Assembly: GCA_040414495.1 (NCBI GenBank)
Contig: JBEDUI010000101.1
Location: 1-43,684 of the forward strand
Reading direction: 5' to 3'
Length of the DNA: 43,684 bases
Source: DATAVB01 sp040414495
Lineage (GTDB): Bacteria; Actinomycetota; Actinomycetes; Mycobacteriales; QHCD01
Under the pieces are notes generated by a model, which ran no database searches, was not told where the DNA came from, and worked only from the letters and a program-made list of their open reading frames with translations. Every line of letters starts with the position of its first letter. Position 1 is the first letter of the stretch. The position numbers and the translations under genes were made by a program. Shown here piece after piece: positions 1-7,513 of the stretch.

Positions 1-872
1 TTGGCCATGTCGTGCAGCTTTGTCAGGCGGTCGATCGCGTTCTGGCCCGAGCCGTGGCCTTCGTGCCGTTGCAGCGCGTGGCCGTCGCCTTGGTCGATCG
101 CGGCAATCACGTAGCGGGCCTCTGGGGAGAGTTCATCTATGCCTTTCAGCCACGGTCGTTTCTCGAAATCGACAGTCCTAAGGTAGTCCTCGGCCTGCTC
201 CCTGGTCAGCGGTGGCAATCCGGCCTTTTCCGGGTCGAACGTCAGCAGCGCGTCGCTCGGTCGCCTACCCGTTTGGTCCGGGATATGCATCAACTCGCGG
301 TACGGAACCGGCGCGGATTCTTCAGCCGGCTCCGCCTTCTCACGCGCCGCGCCGCCAGCCGGAGCTGAATCGATAACCGACTGGCCATCACCCACTTCCA
401 CAGGGTCTAACGGTTCTTGATCTGTCTCGCGAACCACCTCATCGGCCAGCGCCGCATCAACTTCTGGGCGGGCGTTGCCATCAGGCGAAGAATCCACTAC
501 GTCCGGCGCGGGCTCGGAAGCCGCGTCAGTCGTTGGTCCGTCAGGCTCGGACACGGCCTCGGGATCCGTCCGCTGTCGAGAGGCCAGGATCACCGCATCT
601 CTCACAGCGTCGAACTCGTCCCACGACAACGGCCCGGTCCCATAGCCGCGGGACTCCCGCGGCTCGTCACCAGCCGAAACCTCGTCGATATCCGACTCGC
701 TCGGTATTACCTCAGCATCGGTCTCTTCCACACGGTCGGATCCAGCCGTCCGCTGCCGAGAGGCCAGAAATGCCGCATCGGTAGCCTCATCGAACTCACG
801 CATCCACAGCCGGCCATTCGCCTCACGGTCGCGCGGACCGTCCCCGCCGCTACCGGACTGGTCAAAAGGCAC
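1..872 (-). CDS. Acidic protein of unknown function, N-terminal part (runs off window start)
   Basis: A frame without stops reads leftward from a TGA near base 925 to the window edge, so the C-terminus is missing. The start is uncertain: GTG at 872 is used here and ATG at 803 is the alternative; neither has a clear ribosome site. The first 200 or so residues are rich in Asp, Glu, Ser and Pro and look disordered. They contain one motif twice, EFDxxxDAxxxLASRQRT, exactly 60 residues apart. After that the sequence looks folded (PYRELMHIPDQTGRRPSDAL, then LTREQAEDYLRTVDFEKRPW). The visible part ends in a His/Gly-rich stretch (RHEGHGSGQ). I do not recognise the family. A long flexible N-terminus before a compact C-terminal domain would suit a secreted or polymorphic-toxin type protein, but nothing visible proves that. 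It lies 34 bp downstream of the HAD gene on the same strand. Confidence 0.55.
   Translation of the reverse strand, partial: MPFDQSGSGGDGPRDREANGRLWMREFDEATDAAFLASRQRTAGSDRVEETDAEVIPSESDIDEVSAGDEPRESRGYGTGPLSWDEFDAVRDAVILASRQRTDPEAVSEPDGPTTDAASEPAPDVVDSSPDGNARPEVDAALADEVVRETDQEPLDPVEVGDGQSVIDSAPAGGAAREKAEPAEESAPVPYRELMHIPDQTGRRPSDALLTFDPEKAGLPPLTREQAEDYLRTVDFEKRPWLKGIDELSPEARYVIAAIDQGDGHALQRHEGHGSGQNAIDRLTKLHDMA
566..766. repeat. Two 21-bp direct repeats 180 bp apart
   Basis: Bases 566-586 and 746-766 differ at one position. On the minus strand they encode LASRQRT of the two protein repeats in the unknown acidic protein. The 180-bp offset is exactly 60 codons, pointing to an old in-frame internal duplication whose remaining sequence has diverged. 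Confidence 0.75.
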
Positions 873-906
873 GAAGACACTGTAGCGGCGCCAGGCATAC
901 GCGTAC

Positions 907-1593
907 TTAAACGCGCATTCCGCTCACGGCCGCGAGTTGATTCAGATCAACCCCATCCAGGGTCGGTAGGACTGCCTCCGCCGAGCTGAAATCAAAACCC
1001 GCCGTAATCGGTCCGGGCACCGCCACACAACGCATTCCGGCGGCATGCGCGGCGGCCATGCCGTTGACCGAATCCTCCACCGCGAGCGCATTCGCCGCCT
1101 TGACCTGCATGAGATCCAAGGCGGCCAGGTAGACATCGGGCGCCGGCTTGGCCACCCCGCCGACGTCGTCCGACCCGCAGATCGCGCCGAAATGCTCATC
1201 AAGCCCGAGCCGCGCCAGATGCCGGGTCAACCAGGAATGCGGCGAGCTGGACGCGACACCCAGCGGGAGCCCGCAACGCTCGATATCCGCAATCAACTCC
1301 GCGACGCCGGGCCGGGCCGTCGTCTGGTCCGTATTCAACCGGCTCCGTACGCGAACCCGCTCCATGATCTCGGCGGTGTGCGACTGGTGTTCCGGCCCGA
1401 GCAGCAGCCGCACGAGCTCCTCGTCCGCGACATTGCGCCCCACCACAACACCGAACCCGGCCAGATCCAGATCGCCGCCGAGCATCCGAGCCTCGTCCCG
1501 CCACGCCTCGAAAACCGGGGTTTCGGTATCGGCGATGAGCCCGTCGAAGTCGAGCACAACTCCCCGCAAACGCGGCAGATCGGGATCAGCCAT
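907..1593 (-). CDS. HAD-superfamily hydrolase, beta-phosphoglucomutase/phosphatase-like
   Basis: 228 residues, complete for a HAD subfamily IA enzyme with an alpha-helical cap. Motif I is DFDGLIADTE at residues 15-24, with Asp15 as nucleophile and Asp17 as acid/base. Motif II is the Ser run at 115-117 (VASSS). Motif III is Lys149 (VAKPAPDVY). Motif IV is Glu173-Asp174 (VEDS). Such enzymes dephosphorylate sugar phosphates or related metabolites, or isomerise beta-glucose-1-phosphate; the substrate cannot be read from sequence. The frame stays open upstream to 1761, but the family begins just before motif I. ATG 1593 also sits 6 bases after a TACGGT box, which fits a leaderless message, so I chose it. 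It is divergent from the histidine kinase. Confidence 0.88.
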   Translation of the reverse strand: MADPDLPRLRGVVLDFDGLIADTETPVFEAWRDEARMLGGDLDLAGFGVVVGRNVADEELVRLLLGPEHQSHTAEIMERVRVRSRLNTDQTTARPGVAELIADIERCGLPLGVASSSPHSWLTRHLARLGLDEHFGAICGSDDVGGVAKPAPDVYLAALDLMQVKAANALAVEDSVNGMAAAHAAGMRCVAVPGPITAGFDFSSAEAVLPTLDGVDLNQLAAVSGMRV

Positions 1594-1599
1594 GGCGAT

Positions 1600-1605
1600 A
1601 CCGTA
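1600..1605 (-). promoter_or_regulatory. Probable -10 box for leaderless HAD gene
   Basis: On the minus strand TACGGT ends 6 bases before ATG 1593. This TANNNT-to-start spacing is typical of leaderless actinobacterial transcripts. No clear -35 was seen. Confidence 0.4.
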
Positions 1606-1783
1606 TATCGGTGTGCGGCGCTGACTGTCCGCATTGGACCAACCGCACGAGCGAGACCCGGGAGAGATCGGACAGTGCGGGCATTTGACCCCTGGCCGGT
1701 TGCGGCCATGGGCACGTTCCGTACGCCCCAGGTAGTACGGCAGTTGTCGACCGTGGCGCAATGCCGCCCGGCCAACTGTGGCC

Positions 1784-1789
1784 TAACGT
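1784..1789 (+). promoter_or_regulatory. Probable -10 box for leaderless histidine kinase gene
   Basis: TAACGT is followed by exactly 7 bases and then GTG 1797. There is no Shine-Dalgarno sequence before either candidate start of the kinase, so leaderless translation from 1797 is the simplest reading. Confidence 0.45.
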
Positions 1790-1796
1790 CTTGGCT

Positions 1797-2984
1797 GTGA
1801 ACGACCGCCGGTGGCCCGCGTCGGTGAATCCCAGGCGGTGGCCCGTACCACTCGTCGACACCGTCATCGCAGTGATGGTCGGCGTGTTCACGATCGCCGG
1901 CACCAACGGCGCGGCCATGCACAATCACATCAGCGGCCGCCCGATGGACGCCTGGGCCAATCTGTTGATCGCGCTCGCCGCGGTTGGGCTCGTGCTACGT
2001 CGTCGCCAACCGGTGGTCGCACTCGCGATCGCGGGAGCGACAATCTTTGCCTATCGGATGCTGGGATATCCGATGGGTCCGTTCTGGCTCACCTTGATCA
2101 TCGCGTTCTTCGCTGCCGTACGGTACGGCCCGCGCTGGATCGGCTGGGTCACCGTGGCCGTTGGCTACGTCGCGTTGTTGTGGGGACCGTGGCTGGCCGG
2201 CCAGGAGGCGCGCCCGGCGGCCGCGTTGGCGGGCGAGGTCGCGGCCTGGGTCCTGGTGCTGCTCGCGATCTCCGAGGTGGCCCGGATCCGGCGGGAACGA
2301 GCCGCCACGGCCGCCGCCGCCCGGCAGTCCGAGACGCAGCGGCTGGTCAGCGATGAGCGGCTGCGCATCGCGCGTGAGCTGCACGACGTATTGGCGCACA
2401 ACATCTCGCTGATCAATGTGCAGGCCGGCGTCGCGCTGCACCTGATCGACGAACACCCCGAGCAGGGCAAGGCGGCGCTGCAGACGATCAAGACCGCGAG
2501 CAAGGAAACCCTGCAGGAACTGCGTTCGGTACTGGGCGTGCTGCGTCAGGTCGACGAACACCTGCCCCGCTCACCCGCCCCGTCGCTGGCCCACCTCGAG
2601 GAGCTGCTCGGTCGGGCCGAGGCGATCGGTCTGGATGTGCACACCGAATCCAGTGGCGAGGTACGGCCGCTGCCGGCCGGCGCGGACCTGGCCGCGTACC
2701 GGATCCTGCAGGAGTCGCTGACCAATGTGGCCAAGCACGCCGGCTCGGCCACGGTCACGATCACGCTGGACTACGGTCCGCACGAACTGTCCATTTGTGT
2801 CGACGACGACGGGACCGGCGGCACTGTGCCGGCGGTCCCGGGTGGGAACGGAATCACCGGCATGCGGGAGCGGGCGGCCTCACTCGGCGGCGCGTTGCAG
2901 GCCGGGCCGCGACCGGGCGGCGGATTCCGGGTAGAGGCCACGCTGCCGCTGGGAGGCGAGCATGATCGACGTCCTACTGGCTGA
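1797..2984 (+). CDS. Sensor histidine kinase, NarL/DesK type (HisKA_3)
   Basis: 395 residues from GTG 1797; an in-frame ATG at 1761 would add 12. The N-terminal 160 residues hold several hydrophobic membrane segments, two of them separated by a short basic turn (LVLRRRQP). They are followed by a helical linker and the dimerisation/phosphoacceptor domain. The phosphorylated His is in ARELHDVLAHNISLINVQAG (about residue 196). The GHKL ATPase domain is at the C-terminus, with its N box in LQESLTNVAKHA and later Gly-rich boxes (DDDGTGG and GNGITGMRERAASLGG). The next gene, a LuxR-type response regulator, overlaps it by 23 bp, so the pair is co-translated and almost certainly a cognate system. The signal is unknown. 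The extensive membrane domain suggests envelope or membrane stress sensing, as in DesK/LiaS relatives, but that is inference. Confidence 0.9.
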   Translation: MNDRRWPASVNPRRWPVPLVDTVIAVMVGVFTIAGTNGAAMHNHISGRPMDAWANLLIALAAVGLVLRRRQPVVALAIAGATIFAYRMLGYPMGPFWLTLIIAFFAAVRYGPRWIGWVTVAVGYVALLWGPWLAGQEARPAAALAGEVAAWVLVLLAISEVARIRRERAATAAAARQSETQRLVSDERLRIARELHDVLAHNISLINVQAGVALHLIDEHPEQGKAALQTIKTASKETLQELRSVLGVLRQVDEHLPRSPAPSLAHLEELLGRAEAIGLDVHTESSGEVRPLPAGADLAAYRILQESLTNVAKHAGSATVTITLDYGPHELSICVDDDGTGGTVPAVPGGNGITGMRERAASLGGALQAGPRPGGGFRVEATLPLGGEHDRRPTG

Positions 2985-3627
2985 CGACCAGGCCCTGGTC
3001 CGGGCCGGATTCCGGGCGCTGCTGGACGCCCAGCCGGACATCCAGGTCGTCGGCGAGGCCAAGGACGGCGTCGAGGCGGTGCGGCTGGCCGGCCAACTAC
3101 GTCCGGACGTCGTGCTGATGGACATCCGCATGCCGGTGCTGGACGGTCTTGGCGCGACCGAACGCATCGTGGCCGACCCGAGCCTGTCCGAGATCCGCAT
3201 CGTCATCCTCACCACGTTCGAGCTCGATGAGTACGTCTTCGAGGCGCTACGACTGGGCGCCAGCGGCTTTCTGGTAAAGGACACCGAGCCGGCCGACCTG
3301 GTCCGCGGTGTGCAGGCGGTCGCATCCGGAGACGCGCTGCTCTCCCCCGGCGTTACGAAAAGGCTGATCGCCGAATTCGCCACCCGCGCCCGTCGACCGA
3401 CGCCCACCGCTGAGCTGGACCGGCTCACCGAACGGGAACGTGAGGTCACCGCGTTGGTGGCCGAGGGTCTGTCCAACGAGGACATCGCGGCCCGGCTCGT
3501 GGTGAGTCCAGCCACAGCCAAAACCCATGTCAGTCGGGCGATGGTGAAGGTCGGCGCCCGCGACCGGGCGCAGCTTGTCGTCATGGCCTATGAATCAGGT
3601 CTGGTTACGCCCGGGTGGCTCAGCTGA
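2962..3627 (+). CDS. LuxR/NarL-family response regulator
   Basis: 221 residues. The receiver domain begins MIDVLLADDQALVRAGFRAL, with acidic pocket Asp8-Asp9, phosphoacceptor Asp54 (LMDIRMP) and conserved Lys106 (FLVKD). A C-terminal LuxR-type helix-turn-helix covers about 150-210 (LTEREREVTALVAEGLSNEDIAARL). ATG 2962 lies inside the end of the kinase gene and follows GGGAGGCGAGC, a good ribosome site. It should be phosphorylated by the kinase just upstream and bind DNA as a dimer. Its targets are not evident. The next gene downstream is the sulfate cluster, behind its own promoter, so a direct link to sulfur is not implied. Confidence 0.93.
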   Translation: MIDVLLADDQALVRAGFRALLDAQPDIQVVGEAKDGVEAVRLAGQLRPDVVLMDIRMPVLDGLGATERIVADPSLSEIRIVILTTFELDEYVFEALRLGASGFLVKDTEPADLVRGVQAVASGDALLSPGVTKRLIAEFATRARRPTPTAELDRLTEREREVTALVAEGLSNEDIAARLVVSPATAKTHVSRAMVKVGARDRAQLVVMAYESGLVTPGWLS

Positions 3628-3639
3628 ACCGAACAATTA

Positions 3640-3657
3640 ATATCTGAATTCGAATAT
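3640..3657. promoter_or_regulatory. AT-rich near-palindrome upstream of the sulfur promoter
   Basis: ATATCTGAATTCGAATAT matches its own reverse complement at 14 of 18 positions. It stands out as an AT-rich island in GC-rich DNA, about 40 bp upstream of the -35 box at 3697. It could be an activator or repressor site for sulfate uptake, or simply the end of the response-regulator transcript. No trans-acting factor is identified. Confidence 0.35.
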
Positions 3658-3696
3658 ATCTCTGTCCGACGCTTTATTGCCCGATTGCCAGCCCGG

Positions 3697-3724
3697 TTGC
3701 TTGTCCGGTCTTGGCTGCTAAGCT
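3697..3724 (+). promoter_or_regulatory. Promoter of the sulfur cluster, leaderless for the leader peptide
   Basis: TTGCTT at 3697-3702 and TAAGCT at 3719-3724 are separated by 16 bp. The ATG of the leader peptide follows the -10 box by 7 bases, placing the expected transcription start on or next to that ATG. There is no ribosome site in front of the ATG, which agrees with a leaderless start. Confidence 0.6.
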
Positions 3725-3731
3725 CCGCGTC

Positions 3732-3815
3732 ATGGTTGGCGTTTTCCTGGTGCAGCGACTGCACGTAGATCTGCGTCGCGTCGCATCGGCGCGCTGTCGT
3801 TTTATTCCCGCCTGA
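3732..3815 (+). CDS. Cysteine-containing leader peptide of the sulfate operon (putative attenuator)
   Basis: 27 codons, ATG 3732 to TGA 3815. The peptide core is RLHVDLRRVASARC, with one Cys at residue 22 encoded by TGT (3795-3797), a rare choice in this genome. The pattern His-Val-Asp-Leu, then Arg, then Ser-Ala, then Cys near the C-terminus matches the short leader peptides annotated upstream of sulfur-assimilation genes in many actinomycetes. In that model, ribosome pausing at the Cys codon reports cysteine supply. The frame starts 7 bases after a -10 box and ends 71 bases before the sulfate-binding-protein gene. In that gap a weak hairpin is possible (ATCGGG 3835-3840 with CCCGAT 3853-3858), but no clear intrinsic terminator was seen, so the mechanism remains open. 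Confidence 0.72.
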   Translation: MVGVFLVQRLHVDLRRVASARCRFIPA

Positions 3816-3886
3816 TTGCGGAATTCATCGCGTAATCGGGCAGACGAACCCACCCGATCAAATATCGCACCGGAAGCCAATTCACC

Positions 3887-4882
3887 ATGCGTCGTAGCGC
3901 GTTCTCGGTCCTGGCCGCCCTCTCCCTGACCTCACTCGGCGTTGCCGGCTGCAGCAGCAGCAGCTCCGGCGGCACTGAGCTGTCGCTGGTCGCGTACTCG
4001 ACCCCACAGGCCGCGTACCAGAAAATCATCTCGGCATTCCAGGCAACGCCGGCCGGAAAGAACGTCACGTTCAAGCAGTCCTACGGAGCTTCCGGCGACC
4101 AGAGCCGGGCCGTCGATTCGGGTCAGCAGGCCGATATCGTCGCCTTTTCCCTGGAACCGGATATCACCCGGCTGGTCAAGGATGGCATCGTCGCGTCGTC
4201 GTGGAACGCCAACCAATACAAGGGCATGGTCACCGATTCGGTGGTGTCCCTGGTTGTGCGCAAGGGAAATCCCAAGCACATCAAGGATTGGCCGGACCTG
4301 GCGCGTAAGGGCGTCAAGGTCGTGACGCCGAATCCGTTCTCCTCCGGCTCGGCCCAGTGGAACATCATGGGCGCGTACGGTTCGCAGATCAAGAACGGCG
4401 ACACCCAGCAGCAGGCCACGAATTACCTGACCAAGGTGCTGGGAAACACCGCCGTACAAGACGAATCCGGCCGCAAGGCGCTGCAGACCTTCACCAACGG
4501 CACCGGCGACGTGCTGATCTCGTACGAGAACGAGGCGATCTTCGCCCAGCAGAACAATCAGCCGGTCGACTACGTCGTGCCGAACAAGACGTTGCTGATT
4601 GAGAACCCGGTCGCGGTAACCAAGGACAGCAAGCATCCCAAGCAGGCCAAGGCATTCCTGAAGTTCCTGTACTCAGAGCAGGCCCAGAAGATATTCGCCG
4701 ATAACGGCTACCGCCCGATCGTGTCCACAGTGGACAAAGGCAAGTTCAAGACCCCGTCCGGGTTGTTCACGATTCGCGACTTCGGTGGCTGGCCCAGCGT
4801 GACCAAGAAGTTCTTCGACCCGGACACCGGCATTGTCGCGGGCATCGAAAAGAAGCTCGGGGTTTCTGTTGCCAAGAAGTAG
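3887..4882 (+). CDS. subI: Sulfate/thiosulfate ABC transporter substrate-binding lipoprotein
   Basis: 331 residues. The lipoprotein signal has basic start MRRSAF, a hydrophobic stretch and lipobox VAGC with Cys22, followed by a Ser-rich linker. The mature protein has the sulfate-binding-protein landmarks: ELSLVAYSTPQAAYQKII, SYGASGDQSRAV, QQADIVAFSLEPDITRLV, NPFSSGSAQWNIM and ISYENEAI. It delivers sulfate or thiosulfate outside the membrane to the CysTWA importer encoded next. GGAAG lies 10 bases before the ATG. First structural gene after the Cys leader peptide, so probably controlled by it. The family is certain. Sulfate versus thiosulfate preference cannot be told. Confidence 0.95.
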   Translation: MRRSAFSVLAALSLTSLGVAGCSSSSSGGTELSLVAYSTPQAAYQKIISAFQATPAGKNVTFKQSYGASGDQSRAVDSGQQADIVAFSLEPDITRLVKDGIVASSWNANQYKGMVTDSVVSLVVRKGNPKHIKDWPDLARKGVKVVTPNPFSSGSAQWNIMGAYGSQIKNGDTQQQATNYLTKVLGNTAVQDESGRKALQTFTNGTGDVLISYENEAIFAQQNNQPVDYVVPNKTLLIENPVAVTKDSKHPKQAKAFLKFLYSEQAQKIFADNGYRPIVSTVDKGKFKTPSGLFTIRDFGGWPSVTKKFFDPDTGIVAGIEKKLGVSVAKK

Positions 4883-5726
4883 CGCGGTCCTCCCCGCAGC
4901 GGCGGCTGCCGAGCCGACCGCCCCGGCGCCGGAAGTCGTCCGGCGCCGGAGTTGGGGTGCGCCACTGGGCCTCGGGTTGACGATGATCTACCTGAGCCTG
5001 ATCGTGTTGATCCCGCTGGGCGCGGTGGTCTGGAAATCCCAGTCCGGCGGGTTTTCCGAGTTCTGGCACGCCCTCACGTCGGCCCAGGCATGGGCGGCGC
5101 TGAAGCTCACGATCTATTCCTCGCTGATTGTCGCCGGCATCAACCTGGTCATGGGTACGTTGATCGCCTGGGTGCTGGTCCGGGATCGCTTTCGTGGCGC
5201 CGGAATCATCGATGTGCTGATTGATCTGCCACTCGCGCTGCCGACCATCGTCGCCGGCCTGGTATTGCTGGCGTTGTACGGGCCGAACAGCCCGGTGCAC
5301 GTCAATGTCGCCTACGCCAAAATCGGTGTCGTGGCGGCGCTGCTCTTCGTGACGCTGCCGTTCGTGGTGCGGACCGTGCAGCCGGTGCTGGCCGAATTCG
5401 ACACCGATATGGAAGAGGCCGCCGCCTCGCTCGGCGCCGGCGGCTTTACCCGCGCCCGCCGGATCCTGCTGCCAAACCTGTTGCCGGCAATGCTGGCCGG
5501 CACCGCATTGTCCTTTGCCCGCGCGGTCAGCGAGTTCGGGTCGACCGTGTTGATCTCCGGCAACCTGCCATTCAAGACCGAGGTCGCGGCGGTCAATATC
5601 TTCAACCAGATCCAAAGCGGAAATACGCTCGGCGCGGCAGCGTTGTCCACCGCACTGCTGGTGATCGCGCTGCTGGTGATGCTGTTGCTGGAAATCGTGC
5701 GTCGGTGGGTGGCCCGCCATGGCTGA
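4869..5726 (+). CDS. cysT: Sulfate ABC transporter permease CysT
   Basis: 285 residues from TTG 4869, which overlaps the last codons of the binding-protein gene. A further in-frame TTG at 4833 would add 12 residues. No ATG or GTG is available near the expected N-terminus. Six hydrophobic segments fit the MetI-like permease fold. The cytoplasmic EAA loop is EEAAASLGAGGFTRARRILL, the contact point for the ATPase. Conserved stretches include DLPLALPTIVAGLVLLALYG and FARAVSEFGSTVLISGNLP. It forms the membrane channel together with CysW, which starts 8 bp before this gene ends. Confidence 0.93.
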   Translation: MPRSSAVLPAAAAAEPTAPAPEVVRRRSWGAPLGLGLTMIYLSLIVLIPLGAVVWKSQSGGFSEFWHALTSAQAWAALKLTIYSSLIVAGINLVMGTLIAWVLVRDRFRGAGIIDVLIDLPLALPTIVAGLVLLALYGPNSPVHVNVAYAKIGVVAALLFVTLPFVVRTVQPVLAEFDTDMEEAAASLGAGGFTRARRILLPNLLPAMLAGTALSFARAVSEFGSTVLISGNLPFKTEVAAVNIFNQIQSGNTLGAAALSTALLVIALLVMLLLEIVRRWVARHG

Positions 5727-6543
5727 TTCGACTCCTCAGTCCGGCTCCCGGGTGACCCGATACAGCATTCGGTTCGTCGTGCTCGCATACCTGCTGGTAC
5801 TGCTCGTTCTGCCGCTGATCCTCGTGCTGCGCCGGACATTCGAGCACGGAATCAACCCGGTATTCACCGCGCTCACCTCGTCCGAGGCGGCCCACGCATT
5901 CCAGGTCACCGCCATCGTGGCCGGCGTGGCGGTCATCGCCAACACAATCTTCGGAGTCGGCGCGGCGCTGCTGTTGGTCCGGCACCGCTTTCCCGGCCGG
6001 CGCCTGCTGGATGCGGTGATCGACCTGCCGGTGGCGGTATCGCCAGTCGTGGTCGGACTCGCGCTGACGCTGATCTACGGATCCCGCGAGCCGGTCGGCG
6101 GTTGGCTGACTCGGCACGGTATTCAAATCATTTTCAGCCTGCCCGGCATGGTCGTGGCCACGATCTTCGTCGGCCTGCCGCTGGTGGTGCGGGCGGTCGC
6201 GCCGGTGCTTGAAGAGATCGGCGATGAGCAGGAACAGGCCGCGTACACCCTGGGTAGCTCGCCCTGGCAGACATTTACGCGCATCACATTGCCCTCGATC
6301 CGGGGCGCGTTGGCCTACGGCGTCGTACTGGCGCTGGCCCGCTCACTCGGCGAATACGGCGCGGTCGCGGTCGTATCGGGTCGGGTGGTCGGCCAGACCC
6401 AGACGATCACGTTGTTCGTCGAGGAACGATTCGACAACTTCGACCAGGCCAGCGCCTATTCGGCCGCTTTCGCCCTGGCCGTGCTCGCGGTGATCAGCCT
6501 GCTGGTCGCCCGCCGGCTGCGTCCCGCTGGAACCGCGCGATGA
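5719..6543 (+). CDS. cysW: Sulfate ABC transporter permease CysW
   Basis: 274 residues. The start ATG 5719 lies inside the end of cysT, so translation is coupled. A MetI-like membrane domain with about six helices is present. The EAA loop is EQEQAAYTLGSSPWQTFTRI, followed by FGEYGA-type sequence (ARSLGEYGAVAVVSGRV). The motif DLPVAVSPVVVGLALTLIYG is the CysW counterpart of the CysT stretch. It pairs with CysT as a heterodimeric channel for sulfate. Only 10 bp separate it from cysA, and GAGGAGA serves as the ribosome site for that gene. Confidence 0.94.
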   Translation: MADSTPQSGSRVTRYSIRFVVLAYLLVLLVLPLILVLRRTFEHGINPVFTALTSSEAAHAFQVTAIVAGVAVIANTIFGVGAALLLVRHRFPGRRLLDAVIDLPVAVSPVVVGLALTLIYGSREPVGGWLTRHGIQIIFSLPGMVVATIFVGLPLVVRAVAPVLEEIGDEQEQAAYTLGSSPWQTFTRITLPSIRGALAYGVVLALARSLGEYGAVAVVSGRVVGQTQTITLFVEERFDNFDQASAYSAAFALAVLAVISLLVARRLRPAGTAR

Positions 6544-6553
6544 GGAGAACAGC

Positions 6554-7513
6554 ATGAGCATCAGCGCCCGTGGCGTGACGAAACGGTTCGGGTCGTTCAC
6601 CGCGCTGGACAATGTCACGGTCGAGGTGGAGACCGGCTCGCTGACCGCATTGCTCGGACCCAGCGGCAGCGGCAAATCCACGTTGTTGCGGGTGATCGCC
6701 GGCCTGGACACCCCCGATTCGGGAGTCGTGGAAATCGGCGGCACTGACGCAACCCGGTTGCCGCCGCAGCGGCGCAACGTGGGCTTCGTCTTCCAGCATT
6801 ACGCGCCGTTCAAGCACATGACGGTGGCGCGGAATGTCGCGTTCGGACTGTCCATCCGTAAACGGCCCAAAGGTGAAATCAAGGCGCGCGTCCAGGAATT
6901 GCTGGAACTCGTACACCTGGAGAAATTCGCCGACCGTTATCCGGCCCAACTCTCCGGCGGGCAGCGGCAACGGATGGCGCTGGCCCGCGCGTTGGCCGTA
7001 GAGCCAAACGTATTGCTGCTGGACGAGCCGTTCGGCGCGCTGGATGCCCAGGTACGTAAGGAATTGCGGGCCTGGCTACGCCGGCTGCACGACGAACTGC
7101 ACGTCACCACGGTCATCGTCACCCACGACCAGGAAGAGGCGATGGAGGTCGCCGACGAGGTCGTGGTGATGTCCGACGGCGCGGTGGCGCAGGTCGGTGC
7201 GCCACAGGAGATCTACGACAACCCGGTCAACGAATGGGTGATGACATTCCTGGGGCCGGTGACCAACCTGCAGGGCGCGCTGATTCGCCCGCACGACCTG
7301 GAATTGTCGACCGAGCCAAGCAGCGACGGGCTCCCGGCGACCGTGGTCAGCCTGACCCGGCTGGGCTTCGAGACCCGGGTCGCGCTGGAGGCCGACGGCC
7401 AGGAGCTGTGGGCGCAGCTGACCAGTGACGTCGCCGACCGCCTCGACCTGCGGCCCGGCGCATCCGTTCGAGTCCGCCACCGCGGGCCGGCCATGCAGAC
7501 GATCGCGTCATGA
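6554..7513 (+). CDS. cysA: Sulfate ABC transporter ATP-binding protein CysA
   Basis: 319 residues. Walker A is GPSGSGKS at 35-42, the Q loop is in VFQHYAPF, the signature is LSGGQRQR, Walker B is VLLLDEPFGALD, and the switch His is in VTHDQ. After the ATPase domain a C-terminal segment of about 80 residues resembles the CysA/TOBE regulatory domain (GALIRPHDLELS and later VRVRHRGP). It is shorter than the roughly 360 residues of enterobacterial CysA but in the range for actinobacteria. It powers uptake through CysT/CysW. Its TGA stop overlaps the ATG of the three-Cys small ORF (ATGA), so that ORF is translationally coupled to cysA. Confidence 0.95.
   Translation: MSISARGVTKRFGSFTALDNVTVEVETGSLTALLGPSGSGKSTLLRVIAGLDTPDSGVVEIGGTDATRLPPQRRNVGFVFQHYAPFKHMTVARNVAFGLSIRKRPKGEIKARVQELLELVHLEKFADRYPAQLSGGQRQRMALARALAVEPNVLLLDEPFGALDAQVRKELRAWLRRLHDELHVTTVIVTHDQEEAMEVADEVVVMSDGAVAQVGAPQEIYDNPVNEWVMTFLGPVTNLQGALIRPHDLELSTEPSSDGLPATVVSLTRLGFETRVALEADGQELWAQLTSDVADRLDLRPGASVRVRHRGPAMQTIAS

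Noticed and set aside
12..989. Plus-strand frames over the first kilobase
   Set aside because: Arg-rich translations without motifs. The minus-strand frame has clear protein repeats and runs open to the window edge.
3816..3886. Intrinsic terminator after the Cys leader peptide
   Set aside because: Only a 6-bp ATCGGG/CCCGAT stem without a T run was found, so classic terminator-type attenuation is not supported. Rho-dependent or translational control remains possible.
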